DNA from: CAMLQK01 sp035690865
GTDB lineage: Bacteria; Patescibacteriota; Saccharimonadia; Saccharimonadales; UBA4665
DNA length: 64,000 bases
Direction: 5' to 3'
Assembly: GCA_035690865.1 (NCBI GenBank)
Contig: DASSKE010000005.1
Span: forward strand, 248,001 to 312,000
The notes under the pieces were generated by a model, which saw only the letters and a list, made by a program, of their open reading frames with translations, had not been told where the DNA came from and did no database searches. Below are positions 35,523-44,206 of the stretch, piece by piece; within the stretch, counting starts at the first letter, position 1; every line of letters starts with the position of its first letter. The translations under genes were made by a program, and so were the position numbers.

Positions 35523-36767
35523 ATGAGTCACTTTTCTTCGGGTGCTGCTGAAGCACTCGACACACAACGTGCAGATTACTTACAAAACGTTCAGGCCGCT
35601 GGCTACTTAGAGCCAGATATCCTGGCTACACCGCTCGCATCTAGAAGGAACCGCATCGTACGAGGTACTGCAAAGGTGGTGGGAGCTATCGGCCTGGCGA
35701 GTGCCGCCTTAGGTGTCATTGATGCATACAATGGCGTTACGCACGACATACCCGAAGCCAAAACAGCGGTAGTAAGCGATATTAAAGAGCTTGACATGAC
35801 CGAGACTGACAAGGCAATCAGCACCAGTCTCTTTACCGAGAAAGCCGCGGCCCAAATAGGAGAAACTGCCGCAGAAGTACAGCAGGCTACACAAGCGCAC
35901 AGCGCAGAACTTGACGCAGCATTTACTAAAACCACGAGCGGCATTGTTCAGACCGGAGTTGGTAGCGGTTTGTTCCTAGCAGGCGCAGGCACCACTTTAG
36001 CGCTTAACCGACGGAACAGGAACCGACTCGGTAGCTCCACCATGCTCAGAGATGCGAACCACATCAGCGACACGGTCATGCCAAATCGTCTGTACACCGA
36101 CCGGCTTGGTCGCCGCCATGTTTCGCGCACAAGCTCTACCGATAATTCGCCAATCCTCGAACTTAAACCTTCTGGCAAATATAAAGAACACCTCGATCAC
36201 ATCGAGATTAAAGCGCTAAGTGCTTCAGCTACCCTGTTAGCTAGCCTTGTTCTTGCAGGTAGCCCGCTTGCCGAAGTTGCTGCGCGCTCAGTTGACGAAA
36301 CGGTCAATACTCTTAAGAATACCTCCCCCGTTGCAACCTCCAGTAACTACATTGCTCAAGAAGCTCTTAAGCTTGCTAAACCCGCCATTGAGGATGATAT
36401 TAAAAGAACAACTCATGGCATTATCGAAGATAAGCTTCCGCGAACCACAAAATTAGCCCAAACCCTCCCCTTGATGAAGGCTGTTAAAGAAAAAGTCGCC
36501 AACGATGTGGCAAAACAAGTTGTCGATTCCCAGCTAAAACCAACTAAGAACCGTCCTACAGATACATATCCACTTAGTGATATGCAAGCTGATATTACGA
36601 ATGGCCTCAACACCCCTACCAAAGGCCTTATCGGTACAATGGGCATTGTAGGTGTGGTAGGTAATCGAGCCATTCGTCGCCGTTCACATTACTTTACAAG
36701 CAAGCACTCCGCCGTACGGGTAAGTCAGGCCTTTTTAGACACCCACAGTAAAGATCTTGCCAAGTAG
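35523..36767 (+). CDS. Large uncharacterised membrane-associated protein
   Basis: 414 aa, not recognised. Four hydrophobic stretches (about 47-65, 138-158, 231-252, 376-392) separate long helical, charged regions. The second and fourth are each followed by a basic cluster (NRRNRNR, RRRSHYF). The pattern suggests a helical membrane protein with cytoplasmic domains. TATAAT ends exactly 6 nt before the ATG. Its stop abuts the stop of the convergent gene with no gap. Confidence 0.72.
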   Translation: MSHFSSGAAEALDTQRADYLQNVQAAGYLEPDILATPLASRRNRIVRGTAKVVGAIGLASAALGVIDAYNGVTHDIPEAKTAVVSDIKELDMTETDKAISTSLFTEKAAAQIGETAAEVQQATQAHSAELDAAFTKTTSGIVQTGVGSGLFLAGAGTTLALNRRNRNRLGSSTMLRDANHISDTVMPNRLYTDRLGRRHVSRTSSTDNSPILELKPSGKYKEHLDHIEIKALSASATLLASLVLAGSPLAEVAARSVDETVNTLKNTSPVATSSNYIAQEALKLAKPAIEDDIKRTTHGIIEDKLPRTTKLAQTLPLMKAVKEKVANDVAKQVVDSQLKPTKNRPTDTYPLSDMQADITNGLNTPTKGLIGTMGIVGVVGNRAIRRRSHYFTSKHSAVRVSQAFLDTHSKDLAK

Positions 36768-37265
36768 CTATCTCTCGCCGTGATGGTGGCCGCCATGCCC
36801 ATGACGTCGCTGCGACCAGAGAGCAAACAAAATATATAAAGCGCTTAAGCCTACGAGTAACGCCTGTAGGCCGGTTAGCTGTGTCCATAGCGCTTGATCT
36901 TGTATATCAAATCGCACGCTGGACGGTAGCAGCGGTACGGCAATAAGCACCCCCAGTGCACTTGCTGCAGTTGCCGGTATGAGGTTCATAAGTGCCCTAA
37001 AATGCCCCTTAACGCTGAACAGAAAGAAGACACATGTAGCAATAACAGGCAACAAGAACGTTGCTAGCTGCAAAGTGCTTGAAGCAACCGGCGAAGCGTG
37101 TGGCGCTATCCAGCCAAGTAGTGAGTTGGCGCTGCTGGCTACATAGCGCACCATAACAGCCCCAAGACAAACGCTTAAATATACCATAACAGCGTTTATG
37201 CGCAGAAAAAATTGTACCGCCACTGGTACGGCTAGAATGATAAGCAGAAGAATATCTTGCGCCAT
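36768..37265 (-). CDS. Membrane protein with His-rich tail
   Basis: 165 aa with about five hydrophobic helices filling residues 4-150 and a C-terminus SQRRHGHGGHHHGER. The His-rich tail, on the cytoplasmic side by the positive-inside rule, could bind metal (inference). The family resembles CvpA-like small membrane proteins in layout but I cannot assign it. TATTAT lies 6 nt before the ATG. Confidence 0.72.
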   Translation of the reverse strand: MAQDILLLIILAVPVAVQFFLRINAVMVYLSVCLGAVMVRYVASSANSLLGWIAPHASPVASSTLQLATFLLPVIATCVFFLFSVKGHFRALMNLIPATAASALGVLIAVPLLPSSVRFDIQDQALWTQLTGLQALLVGLSALYILFALWSQRRHGHGGHHHGER

Positions 37266-37292
37266 AGCTTTATAATACCATGAGCATTTTGC

Positions 37293-37778
37293 CTACCATC
37301 GCATCGTAGCACCAGGATGGAGACCTGCTTTTTTGGCTTGCCCTGCTGCCAGCTCGATAACAAATTGCGCCGGATTATTATTAGCGCAGAATGTTGCCGG
37401 ATAGGTGTTAGGCTGCACATTATTTGCTACATAAAGTACTTCTTTGTTGGCGCTAAGCCAAATCATGTCGAGCGGCATTGCAGTGTCTTTCATCCAAAAA
37501 CAACGCACATCGCTATCGTTAAATACAAAGAGCATGCCATGATTAGCTGCAAGGCCGCTGCGGTCACCCAAGCCCTTAGCCTGCTTGGCGGGCGTATCAG
37601 CTACCTCAAGCCAAAAAGTGTGCTTACCAAAATCAAGCCGTTGCTGTGCAGAATGTCTTTGCCCCATCCCAAAAACGAACCATATCAAGAGTAAAAGCAT
37701 TGCCACACCAGCGACAATACGCTGCAGGGCACGAAGGCTAGGCTCCGACGCGGTCTTTCTTTTGACGTTGCTTGGCAT
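37293..37778 (-). CDS. DUF192 protein, membrane anchored
   Basis: 161 aa. A basic N-terminus and one hydrophobic helix (about 22-40) are followed by the DUF192 domain: TFWLEVADTPAKQAKGLGDRSGL, GMLFVF, FWMKDTAMPLDMIWL, and the Cys-containing NTYPATFCANN. DUF192 proteins are small extracytoplasmic proteins of unknown biochemical role. The start overlaps the end of the rimK-like gene by about 41 nt, so it is the third gene of the rimB-rimK operon. Confidence 0.88.
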   Translation of the reverse strand: MPSNVKRKTASEPSLRALQRIVAGVAMLLLLIWFVFGMGQRHSAQQRLDFGKHTFWLEVADTPAKQAKGLGDRSGLAANHGMLFVFNDSDVRCFWMKDTAMPLDMIWLSANKEVLYVANNVQPNTYPATFCANNNPAQFVIELAAGQAKKAGLHPGATMRW

Positions 37779-38643
37779 TCTTTTCGATATATTCAATTAT
37801 TTTGGCAGCTACGTTACGGTTAGTGAGCACTTCGGGGGTTTTAATACTTGCAGAAGAGTTAATCTCGAGTACGAGCGGGCCGCGTTCTGAGCGCATCATG
37901 TCCACACCACATATAGGCAAGTTCATAGCCTTGGCGGCCTTAACGGCTGTTCGTTCTTCTTCGGGGGTAAGCTTAACAGGCTTACCGACGCCGCCCTGGT
38001 GAGTGTTAGAGCGAAAGTCGTCATCAAGGCTTTGACGCTTAATGCTCGCCACAACCTGTCCGCCCACAACTATTGCTCGAATGTCGGTACCGGCAGATTC
38101 TTTTACGAACTCCTGCACCAAAAAGCTCACGCCCTCGACGTAAAAGGCCTGCATTACTGCCTTGGCAGCTTTGTTGGTTTCGGCTAATACCACACCGTTA
38201 CCGTGAGTACCACGAGCTACTTTTACAATTAGCGGTGCACCACCGGCCTTTACGATAACGTCGTCAAGATCGGCTGTTTCGTGGGCAAACACCGTTTTTG
38301 GAATCCCCACGCCGGCGCGAGCCAATAACTGATAGGTGCGTAATTTATCACGTGAACGGTTGATGGCAATTGATTTTGCGGTAGTATATACGTCGCGCAT
38401 CTCGAATTGACGAACTACAGAACAACCATAGCGGGTGTAGCTTTGGGCAATTCGGGGAATAATAGCATCGAAGCCTTCGAGCGGCTTTTCGCGGTAATAT
38501 ACCACAGGGTTGCCTTTTTCGATAGTCATGTAGCACTTAGAATAATTGATAACTTTTACTTCGTGGCCACGAGCAATCGCCTCTTCTTTTAAGCGCCTGG
38601 TTGTGTAATTAGCCGCCCCGCGTGACAAAATAGCAATACGCAT
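37738..38643 (-). CDS. rimK: RimK-family ATP-grasp amino-acid ligase
   Basis: 301 aa. ATP-grasp enzyme that forms peptide bonds from a carboxylate via acyl phosphate. E. coli RimK adds Glu to ribosomal protein S6. Family motifs are RIAILSRG, RIAQSYTRYG, GVGIPKT, KVARGTHGNGVVLAE, TDIRAIVVGGQVVASIKRQ, DFRSN-HQGG, GVDMMRSERGPLVLEINSSAS. It starts 2 nt after the RimB-like gene ends. Whether the acceptor is S6 or a small peptide is open. Confidence 0.92.
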   Translation of the reverse strand: MRIAILSRGAANYTTRRLKEEAIARGHEVKVINYSKCYMTIEKGNPVVYYREKPLEGFDAIIPRIAQSYTRYGCSVVRQFEMRDVYTTAKSIAINRSRDKLRTYQLLARAGVGIPKTVFAHETADLDDVIVKAGGAPLIVKVARGTHGNGVVLAETNKAAKAVMQAFYVEGVSFLVQEFVKESAGTDIRAIVVGGQVVASIKRQSLDDDFRSNTHQGGVGKPVKLTPEEERTAVKAAKAMNLPICGVDMMRSERGPLVLEINSSASIKTPEVLTNRNVAAKIIEYIEKNAKQRQKKDRVGA

Positions 38644-38645
38644 AT

Positions 38646-39137
38646 CTACCGCCCTTCTTCTTCATCAGCCGGGAACTCGATCCCGTACTGCTGTTTAAGT
38701 TCTTTGCGATTTATTTGGGCATGAGCCGTATCAACCAAAAAACGATTGTTGAGCATCTTTCGCCCGAGGAGAATAGGGTAAACCTTCTTGCCTCGGTCTG
38801 CAAGCGAAAATGTCGCACTGAATACTTTTGGCCCCAGCTTAACCCGGAGCTTAACCTCGTAACGCTGCTCACGATGCCCAAACGAATTTTCGATAAAAAC
38901 TGTTTTAAAGGTGGTGGTAGAAAGTTCTGTCGCCAGGGCACCACAAAGCGGATGGCCGCCCAGCAAGCGAAAATGCAGCGTTTTGCCATCATCAGAAAGG
39001 CGAATCTTATCAGCATGCACGGCTGAGCGGTACGCACCAGTGTCGACCTTGGCGGGCACGTCGGCAATAGCCAAGTCCACAAAGTGAAGAGCTTCTGCGC
39101 GTCCGATAATTGTCTTGTGGAAATCTGTTCGTGCCAT
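38646..39137 (-). CDS. rimB: RimB-like retropepsin-fold peptidase
   Basis: 163 aa of the family annotated as ATP-dependent zinc protease (pfam Zn_protease), a retropepsin-like fold. Active-site-type triad KVDTGAYRSAVHA (Asp32-Thr-Gly-Ala), strands IENSFG...RYEVKLRVKLG, and ILLGRKML-NRFLVD near the C-terminus. In Pseudomonas RimB works with RimK to trim polyglutamate tails, and here it is directly upstream of rimK. TAGTAT lies 7 nt before the ATG. Confidence 0.9.
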   Translation of the reverse strand: MARTDFHKTIIGRAEALHFVDLAIADVPAKVDTGAYRSAVHADKIRLSDDGKTLHFRLLGGHPLCGALATELSTTTFKTVFIENSFGHREQRYEVKLRVKLGPKVFSATFSLADRGKKVYPILLGRKMLNNRFLVDTAHAQINRKELKQQYGIEFPADEEEGR

Positions 39138-39214
39138 TATTCTTATACTATCAAATCGTTTTTATGTTTCTAGTTTTACATGTATAATTGTATTATAATT
39201 AAGCTTATTTGTCA

Positions 39215-40474
39215 ATGACCACCCCTAACCCCACCCCTTATATCATTATTGTCGGCAGCAATTTTGCAGGCCGCGACCAATACTTCGCGGACCACGGCAT
39301 CGATTACGTTGTTTTAAAAGATCAGCAAGGCACGCGGTTCCCCGATAAGCGCTTTAAGCGTCGAGTCGTGTGCAATTTTGATGATCCGCAAGCAGTTATT
39401 GCAGCCGCCAAGGAGTTACACGCAAAACGGCCGGTTAGCGGCGTAATAAGTTTTTATGAACAATACGTCGCCATTGCCGCCGAGATTGCCAGCTCTCTGG
39501 ATCTGCCTGCGCTTCCCCGGAAAGCCGCCCAGGCCTGCACTGACAAACAAATTATGCGTCAGTTGTTTGCTAAGGCTCCCCAAAAGATAAGCCCGGACTT
39601 TGCAGAAGTAACCAACGAACAAGATATCCGTAATTTTGCTGCCAGCCACGCCTTTCCTCTTATTCTGAAGCCCGCCAACCTGTCTAAGAGCCTACTCGTG
39701 AGTAAGAGCAATTCTTTAGACGAATTAGTGAGCAATTACCAAAAAACTATTGGCAATATTGAGCGCGTATACGCAAAGTACGCCCCGCACACCACGCCAA
39801 AACTACTGATTGAAGAGTTTATGGTGGGATCTATTCACTCCGTTGACGCATTTGTCGGACAAGATGGCGTGCCGCATGTGCTGCCTTTTGTGGTCGACTA
39901 TCAAACTGGCCATGATATTGGATTTGCCGATAACTTTCACTATAGCCGGCTGATGCCTTCGCAACTTTCCGAGGCCGACCAAACCGCTCTGCGCCACTGT
40001 GCAAGCCTGGGTATTGAGGCGCTTGGCATGAGAAGCTCGCCGGCACACGTTGAAGTTATTATGACTGCAGACGGGCCGCGCATTGTAGAGATTGGTGCCC
40101 GAAACGGTGGCTATCGCGAGAGAATGCACGGCATGGCCAATGGCCTGGACATTATGGGCAATGCTTTGCGGATTGCAATGGGTCAGCCGCTCGATTTGCG
40201 CTCCGACCGTAATGATCCTATCGGCGTTTTTGAGCTCTTTCCTAAGACTCCGGGTACTTTTATCGAAATCCAGAACGAAACGCAGCTACGAGAGCTTCCA
40301 TCTTTAGCATATTTGAGCGTCAAGGCTGAGCCGGGCGCATTTGTAGGTAGTTCTTCGGACGGGTATAAGATGTGCGCTGTGGTTATTCTGCACAACTCCA
40401 ACCAAGAGCAGTTTGACCAGGATATGCGCTACCTAAACCACCACGTTTCGGTAGTTACGCAGCCCAGTTTGTAA
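39215..40474 (+). CDS. ATP-grasp ligase (L-amino-acid ligase/carnosine synthase-like)
   Basis: 419 aa. An N-terminal PreATP-grasp Rossmann-like domain (YIIIVGSNFAGR...) is followed by the ATP-grasp fold: DKQIMRQLF, FPLILKPANLSKSLLVSKS, LIEEFMVGSIHSVDAFV, AHVEVIMTADGPRIVEIGARNGG. The last is the Mg/ATP-binding E-x-N-like end (EIGARN), and then a C-terminal barrel. It joins two amino acids or a carboxylate and an amine. Two TATAAT boxes (39183, 39194) lie upstream, 15-27 nt from the ATG, with no SD. Its 3' end overlaps the next gene by 20 nt. Confidence 0.88.
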   Translation: MTTPNPTPYIIIVGSNFAGRDQYFADHGIDYVVLKDQQGTRFPDKRFKRRVVCNFDDPQAVIAAAKELHAKRPVSGVISFYEQYVAIAAEIASSLDLPALPRKAAQACTDKQIMRQLFAKAPQKISPDFAEVTNEQDIRNFAASHAFPLILKPANLSKSLLVSKSNSLDELVSNYQKTIGNIERVYAKYAPHTTPKLLIEEFMVGSIHSVDAFVGQDGVPHVLPFVVDYQTGHDIGFADNFHYSRLMPSQLSEADQTALRHCASLGIEALGMRSSPAHVEVIMTADGPRIVEIGARNGGYRERMHGMANGLDIMGNALRIAMGQPLDLRSDRNDPIGVFELFPKTPGTFIEIQNETQLRELPSLAYLSVKAEPGAFVGSSSDGYKMCAVVILHNSNQEQFDQDMRYLNHHVSVVTQPSL

Positions 40475-41363
40475 GAAACGCGTCCAAGGCGGACATTTTT
40501 TCGGTAACTAAACTACCTGTGCTCAGTTGCGGCATATTGTTGATTTCGAGCATATAGTGTTGGCCTGTCGTTTTATCGACGATCATATCCACCCCTGTTA
40601 CTTCACGTCGTAGGGTTTTTGATATCCGCAGGGCTTGCTCGCGCATAGTCTCCGGCAAATTGTCCGGTGCTATTTGCGTAGCCGTGCCACCTTGCGAGGT
40701 ATTACTCAGATGCGTCCCTTCTTGTGCCAAACGATGCATAACAAACCGCACTTCGTTGCCCATAATTATTATGCGGTAATCACCGTCATTGGGTACAAAA
40801 TGCTGCACCATAAAACGCACCTCTGGCTGGTGGGCAAGAACATCATCTAGCTCTGCCTTGGTATGTACGAGATAGTTATCCCGACCCCGCGAGGCGCGTA
40901 CCGACTTAATGATAAGTGGGTATTGCAAGCCCGCTTCTTGACTTCCCTGCTGCATACGAGCGTGCGACATCGAAAATACAAACGGAACAATACTGACGTT
41001 TTGTATCGCTGCTGCTACGCATTGACTCAGTTTGGAGTTAGACCGAGCAAACGATACCTCGCTATTTAAAAGAGGAATATCGTGAGCCTGGGCATACATA
41101 CTTACCGCCAATGCGGTATCTTCGAGCATCTTGTCTTTGAACCAACCCATCATAAAAATCGCGTCAGCATCAGCCAGATCATTGCCTTCGCTCGTAAGAA
41201 CTTTGAGCGATGAACCATCGAAGACAAATAGCAGATCTTCGAGTACCGCCGCGTGGTAGCGGGCACTCTTTGTAACTTCTGCAAGGCCAGCGACCATAGA
41301 CTGGGGCGTATCATAGTGCGTACGCTCATCTCGTCGGCCAATTATGTATATTTTTCGCATCAT
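40455..41363 (-). CDS. Second RimK-like ATP-grasp ligase
   Basis: 302 aa. ATP-grasp features are YPLIIKSVRASRGRDNYLV, VRFMVQHFVPNDGDYRIIIMGNEV, TSQGGTATQI, and EVTGVDMIVDKTTGQHYMLEINN. The N-terminal half is a divergent substrate domain (IYIIGRRDERTHYDTPQSM). It is more distant from classical RimK than the 37738 gene. The reaction is carboxylate-amine ligation, substrates unknown. TATACT lies 9 nt before the first ATG. It is convergent with the ligase on its left and divergent from the S51 peptidase on its right. Confidence 0.85.
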   Translation of the reverse strand: MMRKIYIIGRRDERTHYDTPQSMVAGLAEVTKSARYHAAVLEDLLFVFDGSSLKVLTSEGNDLADADAIFMMGWFKDKMLEDTALAVSMYAQAHDIPLLNSEVSFARSNSKLSQCVAAAIQNVSIVPFVFSMSHARMQQGSQEAGLQYPLIIKSVRASRGRDNYLVHTKAELDDVLAHQPEVRFMVQHFVPNDGDYRIIIMGNEVRFVMHRLAQEGTHLSNTSQGGTATQIAPDNLPETMREQALRISKTLRREVTGVDMIVDKTTGQHYMLEINNMPQLSTGSLVTEKMSALDAFLTNWAA

Positions 41364-41424
41364 TCAAACCGCAGTATACACAGCGTTCGCTTATTTTACA
41401 AATATGATGTATAATTTGTGAACT

Positions 41425-42231
41425 ATGAGAATTGCAGCAATCGGTGGCGGTAATAAACAGCCTATTTTAGACCAGTTTATAGCCGACTTGCCCAACGACA
41501 AAGCCGTAATTATTCCAACTGCATGCTCTACGCGTAGGAGCTTCGATAAAAAGGTTTCGGCCACGGAAAGTATGCTTGCTGATTTAGGCTTGGCGACACA
41601 TGTTCTGCATGAGTTTGAAGAAAAGCCCACTCAAACAGCAATTGAACATGAGCTTGGGCGGGCCAGCATAGCATACGTTATTGGCGGCAACTCACCACAT
41701 ATGCTCGAAACGATGGCCTTGCACAGCACCGACCTGGCCCTTACCCGCGCCGTTCGTAATGGAGGAATCTCGCTGGCTGGCACGAGCGCTGGCGCGTTGC
41801 TTCCTTTTGCGCGTTTTATGAGCTGTCCGGCCAAACAGCCTCAGGATGAAGTATGGAATTACGAGTATCTTCAGGGCTTGAGCCTCATTCCTGCCAGTGC
41901 TACAGCCCATGCCAACAAGCATGACGAGCACAAAACAGGTGCTATTGTGGGGACGCGATATGATAATTTTGCACTGCCAGAAAGCACCTCAATAGGTTTT
42001 GCCATAGAAAATGATGCCGCATTAGTAATCGACGGCGAACGCTCCTATGTTGGCCGGGCTACACCCGAAGCAAATGTACATCTTATTTCGCGTGGTGGCG
42101 TGCCATTTGCTATTCGCGATAATGACTTACTCAGCGCTGTTGTGCGCAATCTTTATACAAAGAGAACAGTCACTGACGGCTGGTTACTTCCAAAAACCGC
42201 GGCGGTGCCCTGCTCCGGCGAATTCCTGTAG
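41425..42231 (+). CDS. Peptidase S51 (dipeptidase E / cyanophycinase family)
   Basis: 268 aa. Serine peptidase of the PepE/cyanophycinase family. IGGGN at the N-terminus, VIGGNSPHMLE, and the nucleophile elbow AGTSAGALLPF with Ser121. PepE cleaves Asp-X dipeptides and cyanophycinase cleaves the Asp-Arg polymer. The preference here is unknown. TATAAT lies 9 nt before the ATG. Next to three ATP-grasp ligases it suggests a peptide or polyamide turnover module. It overlaps dnaJ tail-to-tail by 48 nt. Confidence 0.9.
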   Translation: MRIAAIGGGNKQPILDQFIADLPNDKAVIIPTACSTRRSFDKKVSATESMLADLGLATHVLHEFEEKPTQTAIEHELGRASIAYVIGGNSPHMLETMALHSTDLALTRAVRNGGISLAGTSAGALLPFARFMSCPAKQPQDEVWNYEYLQGLSLIPASATAHANKHDEHKTGAIVGTRYDNFALPESTSIGFAIENDAALVIDGERSYVGRATPEANVHLISRGGVPFAIRDNDLLSAVVRNLYTKRTVTDGWLLPKTAAVPCSGEFL

Positions 42232-43287
42232 AAGCTCTTGCTGTTTTTTAGTGAGCTTGGTTGGCGTATCGACTATAATCGTGACAATATGTGCGCCCCG
42301 GCTTGATCCACGCATGTGAGGCACGCCATGGCCGCTTAACTTAAAGTCGGTGCCGCTCTGAGTGCCTGCCGGAACCTTCATGCGCACCGGGCCATCAACA
42401 GTATCAACATCAATTTCGGTACCAAGAGCAGCATCTACCATCGCTACATGTTCCTGGCTCAGGATTAGATCACCTTCGCGGGTGAATTTTTTATGCGGTT
42501 TGACGCGGATATTTACGTACAGGTCGCCCGCTGGGCCGTTAGCAATCGCTTCGCCATGTTCGCGCAAGCGGATCGTGGCACCGTCATCAATACCAGCCGG
42601 TACTTTAAGAGTTACCTCGCGATTCTTATGTTGCGTTCCCTTACCATTGCAAACCGTACAGAGTTTTTCAGGGACTTTACCGCTCCCTTTACAATTAGGG
42701 CAGATTGAAGCTTGTTGAATATTACCAAAGATGGTACGGCTTACACTTACTACCTGACCGGCACCTTTACAGGTTGCACAGGTTTTTAGTTCATACCCTG
42801 GCTCAGCAGTAGTGCCCTTACAATGCTCGCAGGCTTCGTCAAGCGTAAGATGCAGCGAAACTTGCGTACCAAAAACCGCGTCCTCAAAGGTAATGTCCGT
42901 TTTTACTTCGACATCGCGGCCTCTGTTGCTGCGGCCACCGCCACGGGGCTGGCCACCGCCAAAAAAGCTTTCAAAGATATCACCAAGGCCTAAATCACCA
43001 AAGTCGAAGTGGGCACCCTGGGCGCCGCCAAAGCCTCCAAATGGGTCACCGCCGGGGCCACCAGCCGCGCCGCCAACACCAGCATGACCAAATTGGTCGT
43101 AACGCTGACGCTTTGCAGGGTCTTTTAATACTTCGTAGGCCTCATTGATTTCTTTGAACTTCGTTTCATCGCCACCTTCTTTATCGGGGTGGTGTTGGAT
43201 TGCCTGTTTGCGGAACGCCTTTTTAATTTCGTCCGCGCTAGCGTCCTTGGAAATACCTAAAACTTCGTAATAATCTCGTTTGCTCAT
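42184..43287 (-). CDS. dnaJ: DnaJ co-chaperone
   Basis: 367 aa. J domain (DYYEVLGISKDAS, HPDKEGG), Gly/Phe-rich linker (about 72-120), four CxxCxGxG-type zinc repeats (CEHCKGTT, CATCKGAG, CPNCKGSG, CTVCNGKG) and the C-terminal peptide-binding domains. It stimulates DnaK ATPase and delivers substrates. It is last of the dnaK gene run. Its coding end overlaps the convergent S51 gene by 48 nt. Confidence 0.97.
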   Translation of the reverse strand: MSKRDYYEVLGISKDASADEIKKAFRKQAIQHHPDKEGGDETKFKEINEAYEVLKDPAKRQRYDQFGHAGVGGAAGGPGGDPFGGFGGAQGAHFDFGDLGLGDIFESFFGGGQPRGGGRSNRGRDVEVKTDITFEDAVFGTQVSLHLTLDEACEHCKGTTAEPGYELKTCATCKGAGQVVSVSRTIFGNIQQASICPNCKGSGKVPEKLCTVCNGKGTQHKNREVTLKVPAGIDDGATIRLREHGEAIANGPAGDLYVNIRVKPHKKFTREGDLILSQEHVAMVDAALGTEIDVDTVDGPVRMKVPAGTQSGTDFKLSGHGVPHMRGSSRGAHIVTIIVDTPTKLTKKQQELLQEFAGAGHRRGFWK

Positions 43288-43316
43288 TTACTTGCCCATA
43301 GTACCCTGTTTAGGGT

Positions 43317-43712
43317 TTAATTACCACCGCTGTTGCCAGCAGGAAGTGTTGCCGGCGTGCTCAGAAGTGCCGCAAATACTTTTTGGATATATTCGGCGTC
43401 ACCGCTTGAAGCGCCACCATTGCCAGGCGTAATAACGTACACGTCAGCTACCCGGACCTCTGAATCCCGCCAGGTAAGAATCAATTCAAAGCTGTCGCTG
43501 CGCCCCTGGTCGCGCTCGAACCATACAGCCTGACCTTCTTTTACAAGACCAAAACGGAGAAATTCTTTGCGGGTAGAAGGCTCAATGCGTACGGCACGAA
43601 TGTTCTCGTTCCATACTTTTTGGGCGGCAGCAAAAGCAGCCGGGTCCTGCACGGCCTGCACAAAAACCGGAAGACGGTTATCATCTTGTTTTTTTGAACC
43701 AAATCCTAGCAT
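43317..43712 (-). CDS. Uncharacterised protein in the dnaK-dnaJ cluster
   Basis: 131 aa, unrecognised, soluble. It begins LGFGSKKQDDN and has a strand-rich core (AVWFERDQGRSDSFELILTW, VADVYVITPGN) and a Gly/Ser/Ala/Pro-rich end. A TATAAT sits 7 nt before its ATG, inside the end of the preceding gene, so it may also be transcribed separately from dnaK. Confidence 0.68.
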   Translation of the reverse strand: MLGFGSKKQDDNRLPVFVQAVQDPAAFAAAQKVWNENIRAVRIEPSTRKEFLRFGLVKEGQAVWFERDQGRSDSFELILTWRDSEVRVADVYVITPGNGGASSGDAEYIQKVFAALLSTPATLPAGNSGGN

Positions 43713-43720
43713 ATGGTTTA

Positions 43721-44203
43721 TTATACCTCGCCCCGTTGCATTACGTAGCGATCGCCTTTGGCGCCTGCGCGCAGCTCATCGAGCATGGTTTGATAATCGT
43801 CTTGCGAAACTGAGCCATCACGTTCTGATTTAAGCAATTCTTTAGTAATTGCCTCCTCCAGGCCAACCCGGTCTTCGTCGGAAGTTGTATACAACACCGC
43901 TTTTGCCAACCCTTTAAGCGTTTCGCGCTCGTTGAAGGCATATGCGGTGTAGATTTGGTTGTGGGGCCTGCGCAGATCAAACTGTACCACTTGCAGAACA
44001 CGGCCGTAGGCATGGGGATTCATATCTTGATAGTGTGTTGCCGTTGTGGGCAGTTCACGTTCGGTGTTTACGCCGTGCCACGTGCCGCTCATTTTGTAGT
44101 TACGGTTCGGAAAGGTCGCCGTTAGGGGACTCTCGAGGATCTCATCGCTCAAGGCGAACGCCTCTATCCAATAGTCTTCGGGCGGCACGTAGCGTTCGGG
44201 CAT
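43721..44203 (-). CDS. Uncharacterised protein downstream of dnaK
   Basis: 160 aa, unrecognised. A strand-rich N-terminal half (YKMSGTWHGVN, AYGRVLQVVQFDLRRPHNQIYTAYAF) is followed by an acidic helical C-terminus (EEAITKELLKSERDGSVSQDDYQTMLDELRAG). It starts 3 nt after dnaK ends with no separate promoter seen, so it belongs to the HrcA-controlled transcript. Confidence 0.7.
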   Translation of the reverse strand: MPERYVPPEDYWIEAFALSDEILESPLTATFPNRNYKMSGTWHGVNTERELPTTATHYQDMNPHAYGRVLQVVQFDLRRPHNQIYTAYAFNERETLKGLAKAVLYTTSDEDRVGLEEAITKELLKSERDGSVSQDDYQTMLDELRAGAKGDRYVMQRGEV

Positions 44204-44206
44204 GGG

